A stretch of DNA of 16,939 nt from Bacteroidota bacterium (GTDB lineage: Bacteria > Bacteroidota > Bacteroidia > JAADEI01), in contig WFXT01000021.1 in NCBI GenBank assembly GCA_015490475.1, positions 1 through 16,939 on the forward strand. Direction: 5' to 3'. Both the position numbers and the translations under genes were made by a program. Below, in pieces: positions 6,401-13,444 of the stretch. The notes under the pieces are model-generated. The model searched no databases. It was given only the letters and a program-made list of their open reading frames with translations, and was not told the origin of the DNA. The stretch's first letter is position 1, and each line of letters opens with the position of its first letter.

Positions 6401-6414
6401 AAAATCCTATAACT
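6401..6414 (+). promoter_or_regulatory. AAAATC leader, copy 5 (before the holin-like gene)
   Basis: AAAATCCTATAACT precedes ATG 6415 with the first A at -14. The 18-nt spacer after the TAA stop starts CCTC. This copy has AAAATCC in place of AAAATCA but keeps the exact distance. Confidence 0.5.
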
Positions 6415-6675
6415 ATGCTGAAGGAAGCAATAGAAAGGGCACAGAAACCAACTCCACCATTCTGGAAAAAGGTTCGCAAGGCTGGGATTGTACTTGCAGC
6501 AATTGGAACAGGCATCGTCACGACAGTAATGACCGGAGGTATAGCAGCACCAGCGTGGTTAACGACCTTGGGCTATGTTCTCGCTGGTGCTGGGGCAACA
6601 ATGGCAACAACAGCAAGCCTTGCAGTTGATGAAGAGCCCCCTCAAGTGCCACAGCCTCCAAAACTCCAGAAATGA
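6415..6675 (+). CDS. Two-span small membrane protein, holin-like
   Basis: The product has 86 residues. A short charged N-terminus (KEAIERAQKPTPPFWKKVRK) precedes two small-residue-rich hydrophobic segments, about 22-42 (KAGIVLAAIGTGIVTTVMTG) and 46-70 (PAWLTTLGYVLAGAGATMAT). The tail is short, Pro-rich and charged (DEEPPQVPQPPKLQK). Size, topology and position directly before a one-span coiled coil and an M23 peptidase fit a holin in a lysis cassette. The F-W-K-K-x-R-K-x-G-I-V-L-A-A-x-G start resembles small hypothetical proteins I associate with Bacteroidota phages; this is from memory, not from a search. A structural membrane protein of the virion is the alternative. The stop overlaps the next start as ATGA. 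Confidence 0.6.
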   Translation: MLKEAIERAQKPTPPFWKKVRKAGIVLAAIGTGIVTTVMTGGIAAPAWLTTLGYVLAGAGATMATTASLAVDEEPPQVPQPPKLQK

Positions 6676-6884
6676 CAATTCAAATATCACTATACCATTT
6701 GATTATGATATTGCTGGCTGTTGCACCGCTGGCGTTTTACTTGGGTGTGCTTACGCATAGAGTATCCTCTATTGAACAAGATGTAAAGGAAATAAAAAAG
6801 AAAGAAGAAGAGAAAATGAGAATTCTGGGAAAGCTTGAAAAGAATATGGAAAGAGTGTTAACAAAACTTGAGATTAGTGAATGA
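6672..6884 (+). CDS. Single-span membrane protein with C-terminal coiled coil
   Basis: The product has 70 residues and starts within the previous stop (ATGA). An N-terminal span (about 5-26, ISLYHLIMILLAVAPLAFYL) is followed by a lysine/glutamate coiled coil (30-67, SIEQDVKEIKKKEEEKMRIL). The layout of one span and a cytoplasmic or periplasmic coiled coil is that of XhlA-like lysis helpers and of spanin-type proteins. Placed between a holin-like protein and an M23 peptidase, a lysis accessory role is reasonable. There is no lipobox, so it is not an outer-membrane spanin. Its own stop overlaps the peptidase start (ATGA), so the three genes are translationally chained. Confidence 0.55.
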   Translation: MTIQISLYHLIMILLAVAPLAFYLGVLTHRVSSIEQDVKEIKKKEEEKMRILGKLEKNMERVLTKLEISE

Positions 6885-7336
6885 AGAAACTTATCGGAGT
6901 TGGGCTATTAATCTTTTCACTATATCAAATGTGGAGGCTTATGAAGTGGAAATGGCCATTGCCAGACCCCTGGAAACGTATATCTTCTCGCTTTGGCTGG
7001 CGAATACATCCAATTACAAAAAGGAAACAATTTCATTCCGGCATTGATATTCCTGTTCCGGAAGGAACTCCCATTTATGCTCCAGATTCTGGCGTTGTAA
7101 TCAAAGTTTGGCAAAATCCAATTGGCGGACTGCAAATGCGAATCAAACATGATAATGGCTATATAACTGGATATGCTCATTTATCAAAGGTTGTGAAAAA
7201 GGAAGGTGAACGGGTTGAAAAGGGCGAAATAGTTGCATATACTGGCAATACGGGACGTTCCACAGGTCCGCATTTGCACTTGACAGTCAGAGACCCCAAA
7301 GGACGCTTAGTAGACCCTATGAAAATGTTTGTGTAA
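6881..7336 (+). CDS. Membrane-anchored M23 family metallopeptidase (LytM-like)
   Basis: The product has 151 residues. A short hydrophobic N-terminus (LIGVGLLIFSLYQMW, 4-18) acts as anchor or uncleaved signal. The peptidase domain starts at SSRFGWRIHPIT and holds all zinc and catalytic residues of the M23 fold: His52 and Asp56 in H-S-G-I-D, His100 in G-Y-A-H-L-S, and His131 and His133 in T-G-P-H-L-H-L. M23 enzymes cut glycyl or D-Ala-linked peptide bridges of peptidoglycan. In a virus it would serve as endolysin or as a virion-borne enzyme used at entry. It overlaps the coiled-coil gene by ATGA and is followed by a membrane protein gene after 3 nt. The active site is complete, so it should be functional. 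Confidence 0.9.
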   Translation: MKKLIGVGLLIFSLYQMWRLMKWKWPLPDPWKRISSRFGWRIHPITKRKQFHSGIDIPVPEGTPIYAPDSGVVIKVWQNPIGGLQMRIKHDNGYITGYAHLSKVVKKEGERVEKGEIVAYTGNTGRSTGPHLHLTVRDPKGRLVDPMKMFV

Positions 7337-7339
7337 TAG

Positions 7340-7921
7340 ATGACCAAAAGAAGGCGTTACATAAGAAAAACGTTCAAACGTAAAATGATTATAGGCCTGG
7401 GCAATATGGTTGCATCTGCAATAGTATCATATGGGTTTGATAGAAAAACAGAATCAGACCCTTACACTTTTGGGACTATTGGAGGAATATTTGCTTTAGG
7501 AGGGCTAATGCTTGTAGAGCCCATTAGTGCAGGTATTGGTGCTGGAATGTTTAACTATGCCTTTTTCAATATGTTCACATCTGCTCGTATTTTCAGGAAT
7601 GACTTTGGAGGAACAGTTTATGTGCTTGCAGAGAACATCAAGGGAAAAGTATACAAATTGCTTCCTTTTTCAACTGACACGCCATATGGCATTGATGGAT
7701 TGGCGATACCATCATTTAGGAAGGATGCTGTTTTTAAGGTGCCTAATGGGGTAAAAGTTGTTATCACACGTGAAGGGAACATTAAAGTTCTGGGTATAGT
7801 TGCCAAAATAGTTACTAAAGTAAATGACGGAGGCTGGGTGAGTAAATTTGATGCTCAAAGAAGAGGCTGGTTAAACGACGGTCATTGGAGTGAATTGTTC
7901 AAAGTCTTAGACCAAGCCTAA
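7340..7921 (+). CDS. Membrane protein with C-terminal beta domain, last gene of the operon
   Basis: The product has 193 residues. The N-terminus is very basic (TKRRRYIRKTFKRK). Two or three hydrophobic segments follow: about 16-32 (MIIGLGNMVASAIVSYG), 43-60 (FGTIGGIFALGGLMLV) and 62-80 (ISAGIGAGMFNYAFFNM). The C-terminal 110 residues look beta-rich and soluble (GGTVYVLAENIKGKVYKLLP, DAVFKVPNGVKVVITREGNIKV), reminiscent of SH3-like or spike domains but not assignable. It begins 3 nt after the M23 stop, with a weak start context. Its stop codon overlaps that of the convergent HTH gene by two bases. It is probably another virion membrane protein. No family was recognised. Confidence 0.6.
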   Translation: MTKRRRYIRKTFKRKMIIGLGNMVASAIVSYGFDRKTESDPYTFGTIGGIFALGGLMLVEPISAGIGAGMFNYAFFNMFTSARIFRNDFGGTVYVLAENIKGKVYKLLPFSTDTPYGIDGLAIPSFRKDAVFKVPNGVKVVITREGNIKVLGIVAKIVTKVNDGGWVSKFDAQRRGWLNDGHWSELFKVLDQA

Positions 7922-8124
7922 CCGTATAGTTTATTCCAGAGTTTTCTTTCACTTGTTCCCAGCCATTGAGCAAGCTCTTCAAGCGTCACTGGTGCCCTTT
8001 TGTCTTTGCCAAACCATTCTCTGCACCTTTGAAGCCAGCGATATGCTGTGCGTAATGATATATGGAATTTGTGGGCTAATAGCTTGGGGTTTATAATATG
8101 CGTTTTTTCAGGACCTTCAAACAT
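7918..8124 (-). CDS. Small helix-turn-helix DNA-binding protein
   Basis: The product has 68 residues. Residues 14-35 read as a helix-turn-helix: LLAHKFHISLRTAYRWLQR, with a small residue in the turn and a recognition helix RTAYRWLQRC. A second helical unit (VTLEELAQWLGTSERKLWNK, 46-65) again looks like an HTH helix pair, so the protein may be a tandem or two-part DNA-binding module. It is the only minus-strand gene in the left half. It converges on the virus-like operon and diverges from the gene at 8426 across a repeat-rich 300-nt gap. A transcriptional regulator or excisionase-like factor of the element is the likely role. Length and charge (basic core FGKDKRAP) fit. Confidence 0.65.
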   Translation of the reverse strand: MFEGPEKTHIINPKLLAHKFHISLRTAYRWLQRCREWFGKDKRAPVTLEELAQWLGTSERKLWNKLYG

Positions 8125-8194
8125 ATACCCTGTTTTGCCCTCTAATATATAAAATTAAGATGACAGTTAAAAGATTTCAAGTTATCTTTACAGC

Positions 8195-8212
8195 GATAAA
8201 AATGATAAAATG
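8195..8212. repeat. Tandem 9-nt repeat
   Basis: GATAAAAAT (8195-8203) is followed at once by GATAAAATG (8204-8212), with 7 of 9 positions identical. It abuts the 11-nt tandem repeat and could be part of an operator or iteron cluster. It is AT-rich, so chance is possible. Confidence 0.45.
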
Positions 8213-8233
8213 GGCACAAATCGGGCACACATC
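8212..8233. repeat. Tandem 11-nt repeat (possible operator or iteron)
   Basis: GGGCACAAATC (8212-8222) is followed directly by GGGCACACATC (8223-8233), with 10 of 11 positions identical. Eleven base pairs is about one DNA helical turn, as expected for two proteins bound side by side on one face. The adjacent HTH gene is the obvious candidate binder. Confidence 0.6.
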
Positions 8234-8259
8234 TGGCTCAGAGGGTTGCCTAAGCCAGA
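8232..8259. repeat. Imperfect inverted repeat (hairpin)
   Basis: TCTGGCTCAG (8232-8241) and CTAAGCCAGA (8250-8259) pair at 9 of 10 positions around an 8-nt loop. No T-run follows on the plus strand, so it is not a typical terminator. It could be a dyad operator, a recombinase site or an RNA structure. Confidence 0.5.
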
Positions 8260-8425
8260 AGTTTCGTTAAATCTTTTCACGCCCAGCCGGGTCACATTTC
8301 TATATAATTAGAGTGAGAGCAGTTGGTAACCATAAGTGTGTGTCATAGTGAAAGTGGGTCTTTAAAACAGTATAAAAAATGCTTATCTTCACGTTATAAA
8401 AATTGGTCAGGATTTCAAAATAAAG

Positions 8426-9019
8426 ATGTTTGTCATGAGTGCAATTGCAGAAAAAAATTTCATTTTTCCGACATCAGAGGGAGTATACTTCCATGACGAT
8501 ACTGAAAGCAAAAAAATAACAAGGTTATTTGTGTTCTATAGCAACATTCCTGAAACGGAAATAGAGGAAAGATTAGATTTCATAAAAAGACATTCCAGAG
8601 CTTTTATGGAGGATACTCTAGGATATACTCTCATTCCAGGAGTTAGTATAATCCTGAACGAAGAAGGACGTTCTGAAGAAGAACTTGAAGCATGGAAAAG
8701 CCTGTTTGATGACATAAAATTTCAATTGGATTTAATGGAAAGGAAGGACTTGTTTGAGAAATTCAAGGAATACAAATTGAAAAATAAAGAATTAGCTTCA
8801 CGACTTTCCGAAGCCACCCGTAACTTTCTTTTTGGTCTGTTTCTTACTGCTGAAGAATCTAAAAAACTAAAAGGCAAATTAACACAATATCACTACGATA
8901 TTTTGGAGACGCTACTACTTGAAGTGGAAGCACTCTTTGACTCCATTATGCTTCCAGGAACAAACTTTCATAATCAATTATTGGAAAAGGCTAAGCAAGC
9001 GTATACAGAAAACACATGA
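8426..9019 (+). CDS. Hypothetical helical protein
   Basis: The product has 197 residues. An in-frame ATG at 8435 is an alternative start. The N-terminal third looks alpha/beta (KNFIFPTSEGVYFHDD, KKITRLFVFYSNIP), and the rest is mainly charged helices (TEIEERLDFIKRHSRAFMED, DDIKFQLDLMERKDLFEKFK). There is no signal peptide, membrane span or metal-binding motif. No family was recognised. It reads away from the HTH gene across the repeat-rich gap. Its end overlaps a second open frame that seems to continue the helical chain in another frame, so the true gene may be longer and frameshifted (see 8919-9275). It may belong to the mobile element or to the host; the sequence does not decide. Confidence 0.55.
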   Translation: MFVMSAIAEKNFIFPTSEGVYFHDDTESKKITRLFVFYSNIPETEIEERLDFIKRHSRAFMEDTLGYTLIPGVSIILNEEGRSEEELEAWKSLFDDIKFQLDLMERKDLFEKFKEYKLKNKELASRLSEATRNFLFGLFLTAEESKKLKGKLTQYHYDILETLLLEVEALFDSIMLPGTNFHNQLLEKAKQAYTENT

Positions 9020-9275
9020 GAAATTTATCAGACATAAAGACAAAGAGGAACAACAAAGGAAATGGAGCATTAAGAAATCTCTGCTTGTTGAAGCAAGGAA
9101 AACGATAGTTGAATGCCACAAGTTCATATATGGAGCAATACAAAAGAACCCCACGGCACTTAATAACGCAAATAGTATTCTGAGGATATTGTATCCCAAA
9201 GTGATTGCTCTAAAAGGAGACGAATATACAATCACGAATCCAGATAAAACGATTAGCAGGATTTTGCCGATATAG
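8919..9275 (+). CDS. Possible continuation of the upstream gene in a shifted frame, or small separate gene
   Basis: The open frame from ATG 8919 overlaps the previous gene by 101 nt. Its first 30 or so residues (MKWKHSLTPLCFQEQTFIIN) look like out-of-frame shadow translation. From about 9018 the residues look genuine: EKFIRHKDKEEQQRKWSIKK, then ARKTIVECHKFIYGAIQKNP, ending NPDKTISRILPI. There is no ATG, GTG or TTG at the point where the good sequence begins. The ATG at 9016 is in another frame and stops after 30 codons. A single-base insertion near 9005-9018 splitting one longer gene is therefore plausible. The alternative is a real overlapping gene. No family was recognised. Confidence 0.4.
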   Translation: MKWKHSLTPLCFQEQTFIINYWKRLSKRIQKTHEKFIRHKDKEEQQRKWSIKKSLLVEARKTIVECHKFIYGAIQKNPTALNNANSILRILYPKVIALKGDEYTITNPDKTISRILPI

Positions 9276-9276
9276 G

Positions 9277-9486
9277 CAGGGAAAATTTCGTGTGTTTATT
9301 AAAATTGTTTATGATTCAGAAACTTTGGAAGTGAAAAAGATTATCATTTTTGATGTAAGCTTACGAAAAGATGCTTATTCATGAACTTAAATAATACCAA
9401 AAGAGCTCACTAAAGAAGGACTTATTACCATTGCTGAGAAAATAACAAATTATACTATTCAAACGGATACTACTTTTTTAACATAA
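9277..9486 (+). pseudogene. Probable decayed coding remnant
   Basis: Two short stretches in different frames read like protein. At 9277-9378 QGKFRVFIKIVYDSETLEVK and IIIFDVSLRKDAYS end in TGA. At about 9396-9486 IPKELTKEGLITIAEKITNY and TIQTDTTFLT end in TAA. Neither has a start codon, and they are joined only by a shift, as expected of a broken small gene. The second overlaps the end of the convergent LysE-type gene by 17 nt. The evidence is only residue composition, so this may be chance. Confidence 0.3.
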
Positions 9487-10108
9487 TTATGCTTCTGACA
9501 GCAAGGCTAATGCCTGCAATGACTAAAGCCAAACCAAGCAGTATATTGATTATTTTCATAACACGTGGCGTAAGGAACCGTGTCAAGTAATTAGCTCCGT
9601 ATATTTTCAGTAAATCAGCCACTATTAATCCACCAAGGACTGCGACCATGAAAACATAAGTATTGTAATGAGAAAATGTTGAACCCACGGCAGCGATACT
9701 TAGCCAATATAAGATCACGAAGGGATTTCCCAAATTCAAAAAAAAGCCCTGAAAAAAAAGCATAAATCGTGTTCTTGTTCTCAATCTTATTTTGCGTGTT
9801 ATTATAGGGGGTGGGGAACTTCTACGAGCCCTCAGGATAAACAAACTACCAGCAATAGCAATAACCAAGCCTGCAATTACCCCCACCCACTGATTAGCAA
9901 GCCACTCTTCCAGAATATGAGAAATACCGAGATATGCAACAGTTAAATAGATAAAATCGCTAATCCACACTCCGAGGGCAAAAAGCAGTGCTGCTTGCCA
10001 ACCCAGCCTAATACTTGTATATACCAGTAAAAAGAATGCAGGACCAGCGAGAATAGAAAGTGTCAATCCTATTCCCACTCCCTTTATTATAGCATTAAGC
10101 GTTTCCAT
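9470..10108 (-). CDS. LysE/RhtB-family amino-acid exporter
   Basis: The product has 212 residues, the usual length of the family, with about six membrane spans (10-30, 36-60, 72-92, 114-145, 150-170, 184-208). Family marks include the first span ending in L-A-G-P-A-F-F (GP at 22-23) and N-L-G-N-P-F-V-I-L-Y-W in the middle of the protein (NP at 128-129). A basic loop (RKIRLRTRTR) precedes it on the cytoplasmic side. LysE proteins export amino acids or related small compounds using the proton gradient; the substrate cannot be told. The ATG lies 1 nt after the GH3-family stop, so it is co-transcribed as the last gene of the proS operon. Confidence 0.85.
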   Translation of the reverse strand: METLNAIIKGVGIGLTLSILAGPAFFLLVYTSIRLGWQAALLFALGVWISDFIYLTVAYLGISHILEEWLANQWVGVIAGLVIAIAGSLFILRARRSSPPPIITRKIRLRTRTRFMLFFQGFFLNLGNPFVILYWLSIAAVGSTFSHYNTYVFMVAVLGGLIVADLLKIYGANYLTRFLTPRVMKIINILLGLALVIAGISLAVRSIIMLKK

Positions 10109-10109
10109 A

Positions 10110-11660
10110 TCATGGGATTAAGTCCCTTGATTTTAAGAAGTTTTCCCAATGGTTAATCTGTTCTCCTTTCAATACTCGTGGAAATTTATTTTGAGATCCG
10201 AGTTTTCCTCTCTGTTCCATCCATTCGTAAAAGACATTCACTGGAACAGTAAACACTTTGATTTCCTTGAGGGCAGAAGAACGTTCAGTAGCATAATCAT
10301 CGTTAAGTTCCTTTAATATATTATCCAGCATTGTGGCTAACTCGTCCTGACTTATGTTAACCTGTCTTGCCACTCCAAGAAACCACTTATGACCCCAGAA
10401 CCTGCCGACCCGATACGGATATACCGTAAATTCAGGTATCGGAACCTGCAATTGTTCTGACAACCGCTCAATAGCCATACTCATATTCTCAACAGAAAGA
10501 TGTTCACCAGTCACACTTAGATAGTGCTTTGTTCTCCCTGTAATAATAATTTCTCCCTTTTGCTTTTTAACTACTTTTATTGTGTCTCCAAGTAAGTATC
10601 TCCATGCTCCTGCACACGTATTTAGCAGAATGGCATATTCTACTCCTTCTTGCACTTCATCCCACCATACTGTTTCTGCATCTGGATTTATATTGCCTTC
10701 ATGGTCAAAATTTTCTGAATTAAATGGGACGAACTCAAAGAAAATACCGTTGTCTGCAAGAAGCCTCAAACCATCGGCATCAGGACGGGCTTGATAGGCA
10801 ATATAACCTTCTGAAGCCAAATATGTTTCTATTGTAACGATTGGCTTACCAAGCAGTGATGCAAATGTCTTTTCATAAGGTTTGAAAGACAATCCACCAA
10901 ACACAAGCACAGAGAAATTTTTCCATATTTCATGTATGTTAGCCACTTTATAGTGGTCAACTATTCGTTCCAATAGTAGTTGAGCCCATGGGGGCACTGC
11001 TACAATGGTGCCTATGTCCCACTTGTGTGCCTGACGTACTATGGCGTCAATCTTCTCATTCCAATCTTTGTAAGCAGTTACTTTGCGTGGCGGTTTGTAA
11101 AAAAAATGAAACCAGGTGGGGACATCAGCAGACATAATCCCTGATAAATCTCCTGCATATTGCCCCTTGCCGACAGATTTCATAGATGTGCTTCCGCCAA
11201 GTAATAAAACATCTTTCTGAAAGTAAGAATCTGGCAATGGATATTGGGGAAGCGAATACATAACCCTGAGACTGCCCTTTCGTATTGCTCTCAACATTTC
11301 TCTTGAAACAGGGATATACTTACTTGGACCTTCGGTAGTCCCAGAACTAAGAGCGAAATATTTTATTTTTCCTTTCCATGTAATATCTGATTTTCCTTCA
11401 AGGGTTTTATACCACCATTGACGATACATTTTAGAGTAGTCAAAAATTGGTATAGCCTTTTTGAACTGGTCGTAAGCCCTTTCAAAGGGCAACTTGTAGA
11501 GTTCACTAAAATTATAGTGCTTTCCAAACTCTGTATTTTGGGCATTTTTAAGCAAGTAGTAAAATTGTTGTTTTTGAGCAGTGGAAACATCACAATATGG
11601 ATTGTCCTTTTTTCCTGCAAGTTTTATTAAGCCTTTAACAATCTTCCCTATGACATACAT
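10110..11660 (-). CDS. GH3 auxin-responsive-promoter family protein (acyl-adenylate-forming)
   Basis: The product has 516 residues, close to bacterial GH3-family length. The ATP-binding motif of the adenylating superfamily is present as L-S-S-G-T-T-E-G-P-S-K-Y-I-P (104-117). Further family features are VFGGLSFKPYEK, the E-T-Y-L-A-S-E-G motif and NTCAGAWRYLLGDTIKVV before the mobile C-terminal domain. Plant GH3 enzymes join amino acids to acyl acids; bacterial members are widespread in Bacteroidota but their substrates are mostly unknown. It starts 20 nt after the ABC transporter stop and is followed at 1 nt by an amino-acid exporter gene. Pairing with an exporter makes an aminoacyl-conjugate substrate conceivable, but this is inference. 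The sequence is intact. Confidence 0.88.
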   Translation of the reverse strand: MYVIGKIVKGLIKLAGKKDNPYCDVSTAQKQQFYYLLKNAQNTEFGKHYNFSELYKLPFERAYDQFKKAIPIFDYSKMYRQWWYKTLEGKSDITWKGKIKYFALSSGTTEGPSKYIPVSREMLRAIRKGSLRVMYSLPQYPLPDSYFQKDVLLLGGSTSMKSVGKGQYAGDLSGIMSADVPTWFHFFYKPPRKVTAYKDWNEKIDAIVRQAHKWDIGTIVAVPPWAQLLLERIVDHYKVANIHEIWKNFSVLVFGGLSFKPYEKTFASLLGKPIVTIETYLASEGYIAYQARPDADGLRLLADNGIFFEFVPFNSENFDHEGNINPDAETVWWDEVQEGVEYAILLNTCAGAWRYLLGDTIKVVKKQKGEIIITGRTKHYLSVTGEHLSVENMSMAIERLSEQLQVPIPEFTVYPYRVGRFWGHKWFLGVARQVNISQDELATMLDNILKELNDDYATERSSALKEIKVFTVPVNVFYEWMEQRGKLGSQNKFPRVLKGEQINHWENFLKSRDLIP

Positions 11661-11680
11661 AGCACTAAATTAAACTATAA

Positions 11681-13444
11681 TCAATAGTGTGCTCTGGCTA
11701 TATAGAGCATGTTCTTATATATTTCACTTTCTGCCAATAGTTCATCTGGCGTTCCTCTGGCTATGACCTTTCCTTTCCTTATTAAATAAACCTCATCCAT
11801 ATGTTCAATAAATGTGAGTCTATGGGAAACAAAAATGACTGCTATTTTGCTTTTTAAGGACTTAAGAACAGAATGGATAATCTGTTCTGTTTGCACATCC
11901 AGTGCACTTGTCGCTTCATCAAAAATCATTAAATCAGGTTTTTGACACCATGCCCGTAAAATAGATATAGCCTGTTTCTGACCAGAAGAGAGTTCTAAAG
12001 GACTATTAACAATAGTCTTTAATTTATTAGGTAAATTCTCAAATAAACTCCATAGATTGAGTTCAATGGCTTGTTCTATCAGCCACGACTCGTCAACATC
12101 TCTACCAAGGGTTATGTTTTCGTAAATACTTCCCTCAAAAATTACGGGTTCTTGTGGGGCATAGCCAATCCTTTCTCTGATACTATTCCTGTTAACTTCA
12201 TCAACAGAAATATTATTGATTAGCACCTTTCCCTTTGTGGGGGCATAATATCCAAGGATGAGATTTATTATAGAAGTTTTTCCTGCACCAGTATCTCCAA
12301 TAAGCATTATTTGTTTTCCTTTTTCAATGCACAGCGAAACGTCTTTAAGAGCAAAATGGTCCTTTTCCTGCGTCGGATACCTAAACCATACCCTATCAAA
12401 AGTCACAGATTTAATTTCAGAGATGTGGCGTTGTCCATCTGGTGGTTCCTTTTCATATGTGTGGAAAAGGTCATAAATTTTTTTGCCAGCGACAACTCCC
12501 ATCTGAAGCGTATTAAACTTATCGGCAATGAAACGAAGGGGCCTTAGCATTAAATTTATGTATAACACAAAAGCAACGAGGGTGCCCGGACTGGTTGTCC
12601 CATCAAGCACTGCCAAAGAACCATGTCCAGCAAGAATGGCAATTGCCACAGCAAAAATTAACTCCACAATTGGGAAAAAGGTTGCGTAAATCCTAACTGC
12701 ATGCACATTTGTCTTAAGTATTTCGTCATTTATGCTTCGGAAAATGCGTTTCTCTTTGTCAAAGGAAGCAAAAGAATGAATGAGCAATAAACCGCTAATC
12801 CGCTCCTGCAAATACACATTAAGTTTAGTGATTGCCCTGCGTATCCTGTCAAATACTCTTCTCACATATTTCTGGAAAAAGTATAGTATCAATAAAAATG
12901 GTGGAACAACTGAAAGTGTAAGAATAGCAAGATGGAAATCTGTCCAGAACATTATCCCAGCAACAATAAAGACAGTGAGGATGTCTGCGAAAATAGACAA
13001 ACCTTCTTCAGAGAACACTTGCCTTATTGCTTCTGAATCATTTGCCAATCTTGTAGTTATAACTCCTGACGGTATTTTATCAAAAAGCACAATGTTTTGT
13101 TTTATTAAATGCTGGAATAATTTTTGTCTGATATTCCACACTACCATTTGACCGACATATCTGGCATAGTATAGAAAGAGAAATCGGACAAGGGCTTCTA
13201 TAACAAGCACACCAATAACAAGCATGGTCAACAGAATCAACAACTTCTGGTCACCCGGTATTATAGCCTTATCAACAATTTGTTGAATTATATAGGGTCT
13301 TGCAGGCGATACAAAGACTTGAATTAAGGCAAAAACTGTTATCAGGACAAGATGTTTACGGTATGGTTTAAACCATTTCCATAACCATCTCCACAATCCT
13401 ATAGTGGGTTGATTTCCTTTATTGCATCCAGCATTCCCAGACAA
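11681..13444 (-). CDS. ABC exporter half-transporter (membrane domain fused to ATPase)
   Basis: The product has 587 residues. Six membrane helices fill residues 30-310, then a complete nucleotide-binding domain: Walker A G-D-T-G-A-G-K-T (383-390), Q-loop Gln431 (YAPQEP), signature L-S-S-G-Q (485-489, Ser for the second Gly), Walker B L-M-I-F-D-E (505-510), D-loop SALD and switch His541. This is the MsbA/MdlB-type exporter architecture, working as a dimer for lipids, drugs or peptides. The substrate is not evident. The frame opens with TTG at 13444, overlapping truA by 26 nt. A second TTG at about 13393 (before WRWLWKWFKPYRK) is an alternative start. It belongs to the proS-truA operon. Confidence 0.92.
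   Translation of the reverse strand: MSGNAGCNKGNQPTIGLWRWLWKWFKPYRKHLVLITVFALIQVFVSPARPYIIQQIVDKAIIPGDQKLLILLTMLVIGVLVIEALVRFLFLYYARYVGQMVVWNIRQKLFQHLIKQNIVLFDKIPSGVITTRLANDSEAIRQVFSEEGLSIFADILTVFIVAGIMFWTDFHLAILTLSVVPPFLLILYFFQKYVRRVFDRIRRAITKLNVYLQERISGLLLIHSFASFDKEKRIFRSINDEILKTNVHAVRIYATFFPIVELIFAVAIAILAGHGSLAVLDGTTSPGTLVAFVLYINLMLRPLRFIADKFNTLQMGVVAGKKIYDLFHTYEKEPPDGQRHISEIKSVTFDRVWFRYPTQEKDHFALKDVSLCIEKGKQIMLIGDTGAGKTSIINLILGYYAPTKGKVLINNISVDEVNRNSIRERIGYAPQEPVIFEGSIYENITLGRDVDESWLIEQAIELNLWSLFENLPNKLKTIVNSPLELSSGQKQAISILRAWCQKPDLMIFDEATSALDVQTEQIIHSVLKSLKSKIAVIFVSHRLTFIEHMDEVYLIRKGKVIARGTPDELLAESEIYKNMLYIARAHY

Larger units (their letters stand above)
8125..8425. other. 300-nt divergent intergenic region rich in small repeats
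   Basis: This gap between the divergent HTH gene and the gene at 8426 has no supportable ORF and no tRNA. It holds, in order, AAAAGATTT at 8169-8177, a tandem 9-nt repeat (8195-8212), a tandem 11-nt repeat (8212-8233), an imperfect hairpin (8232-8259) and the reverse complement AAATCTTTT at 8269-8277. From 8278 to 8425 I see only AT-rich sequence and no clear promoter box. Confidence 0.6.

Noticed and set aside
8118..8125. Minus-strand TATGTTTG as a -7 promoter box for the HTH gene
   Set aside because: It overlaps the start codon of the gene, and no TTTG-like box lies 19-21 nt upstream, so it is probably a chance match.
8210..8300. Possible tRNA gene suggested by the hairpin and GC-richer patch
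   Set aside because: No GTTCGAATC-type T-arm, no anticodon stem and no acceptor pairing could be laid out on either strand.
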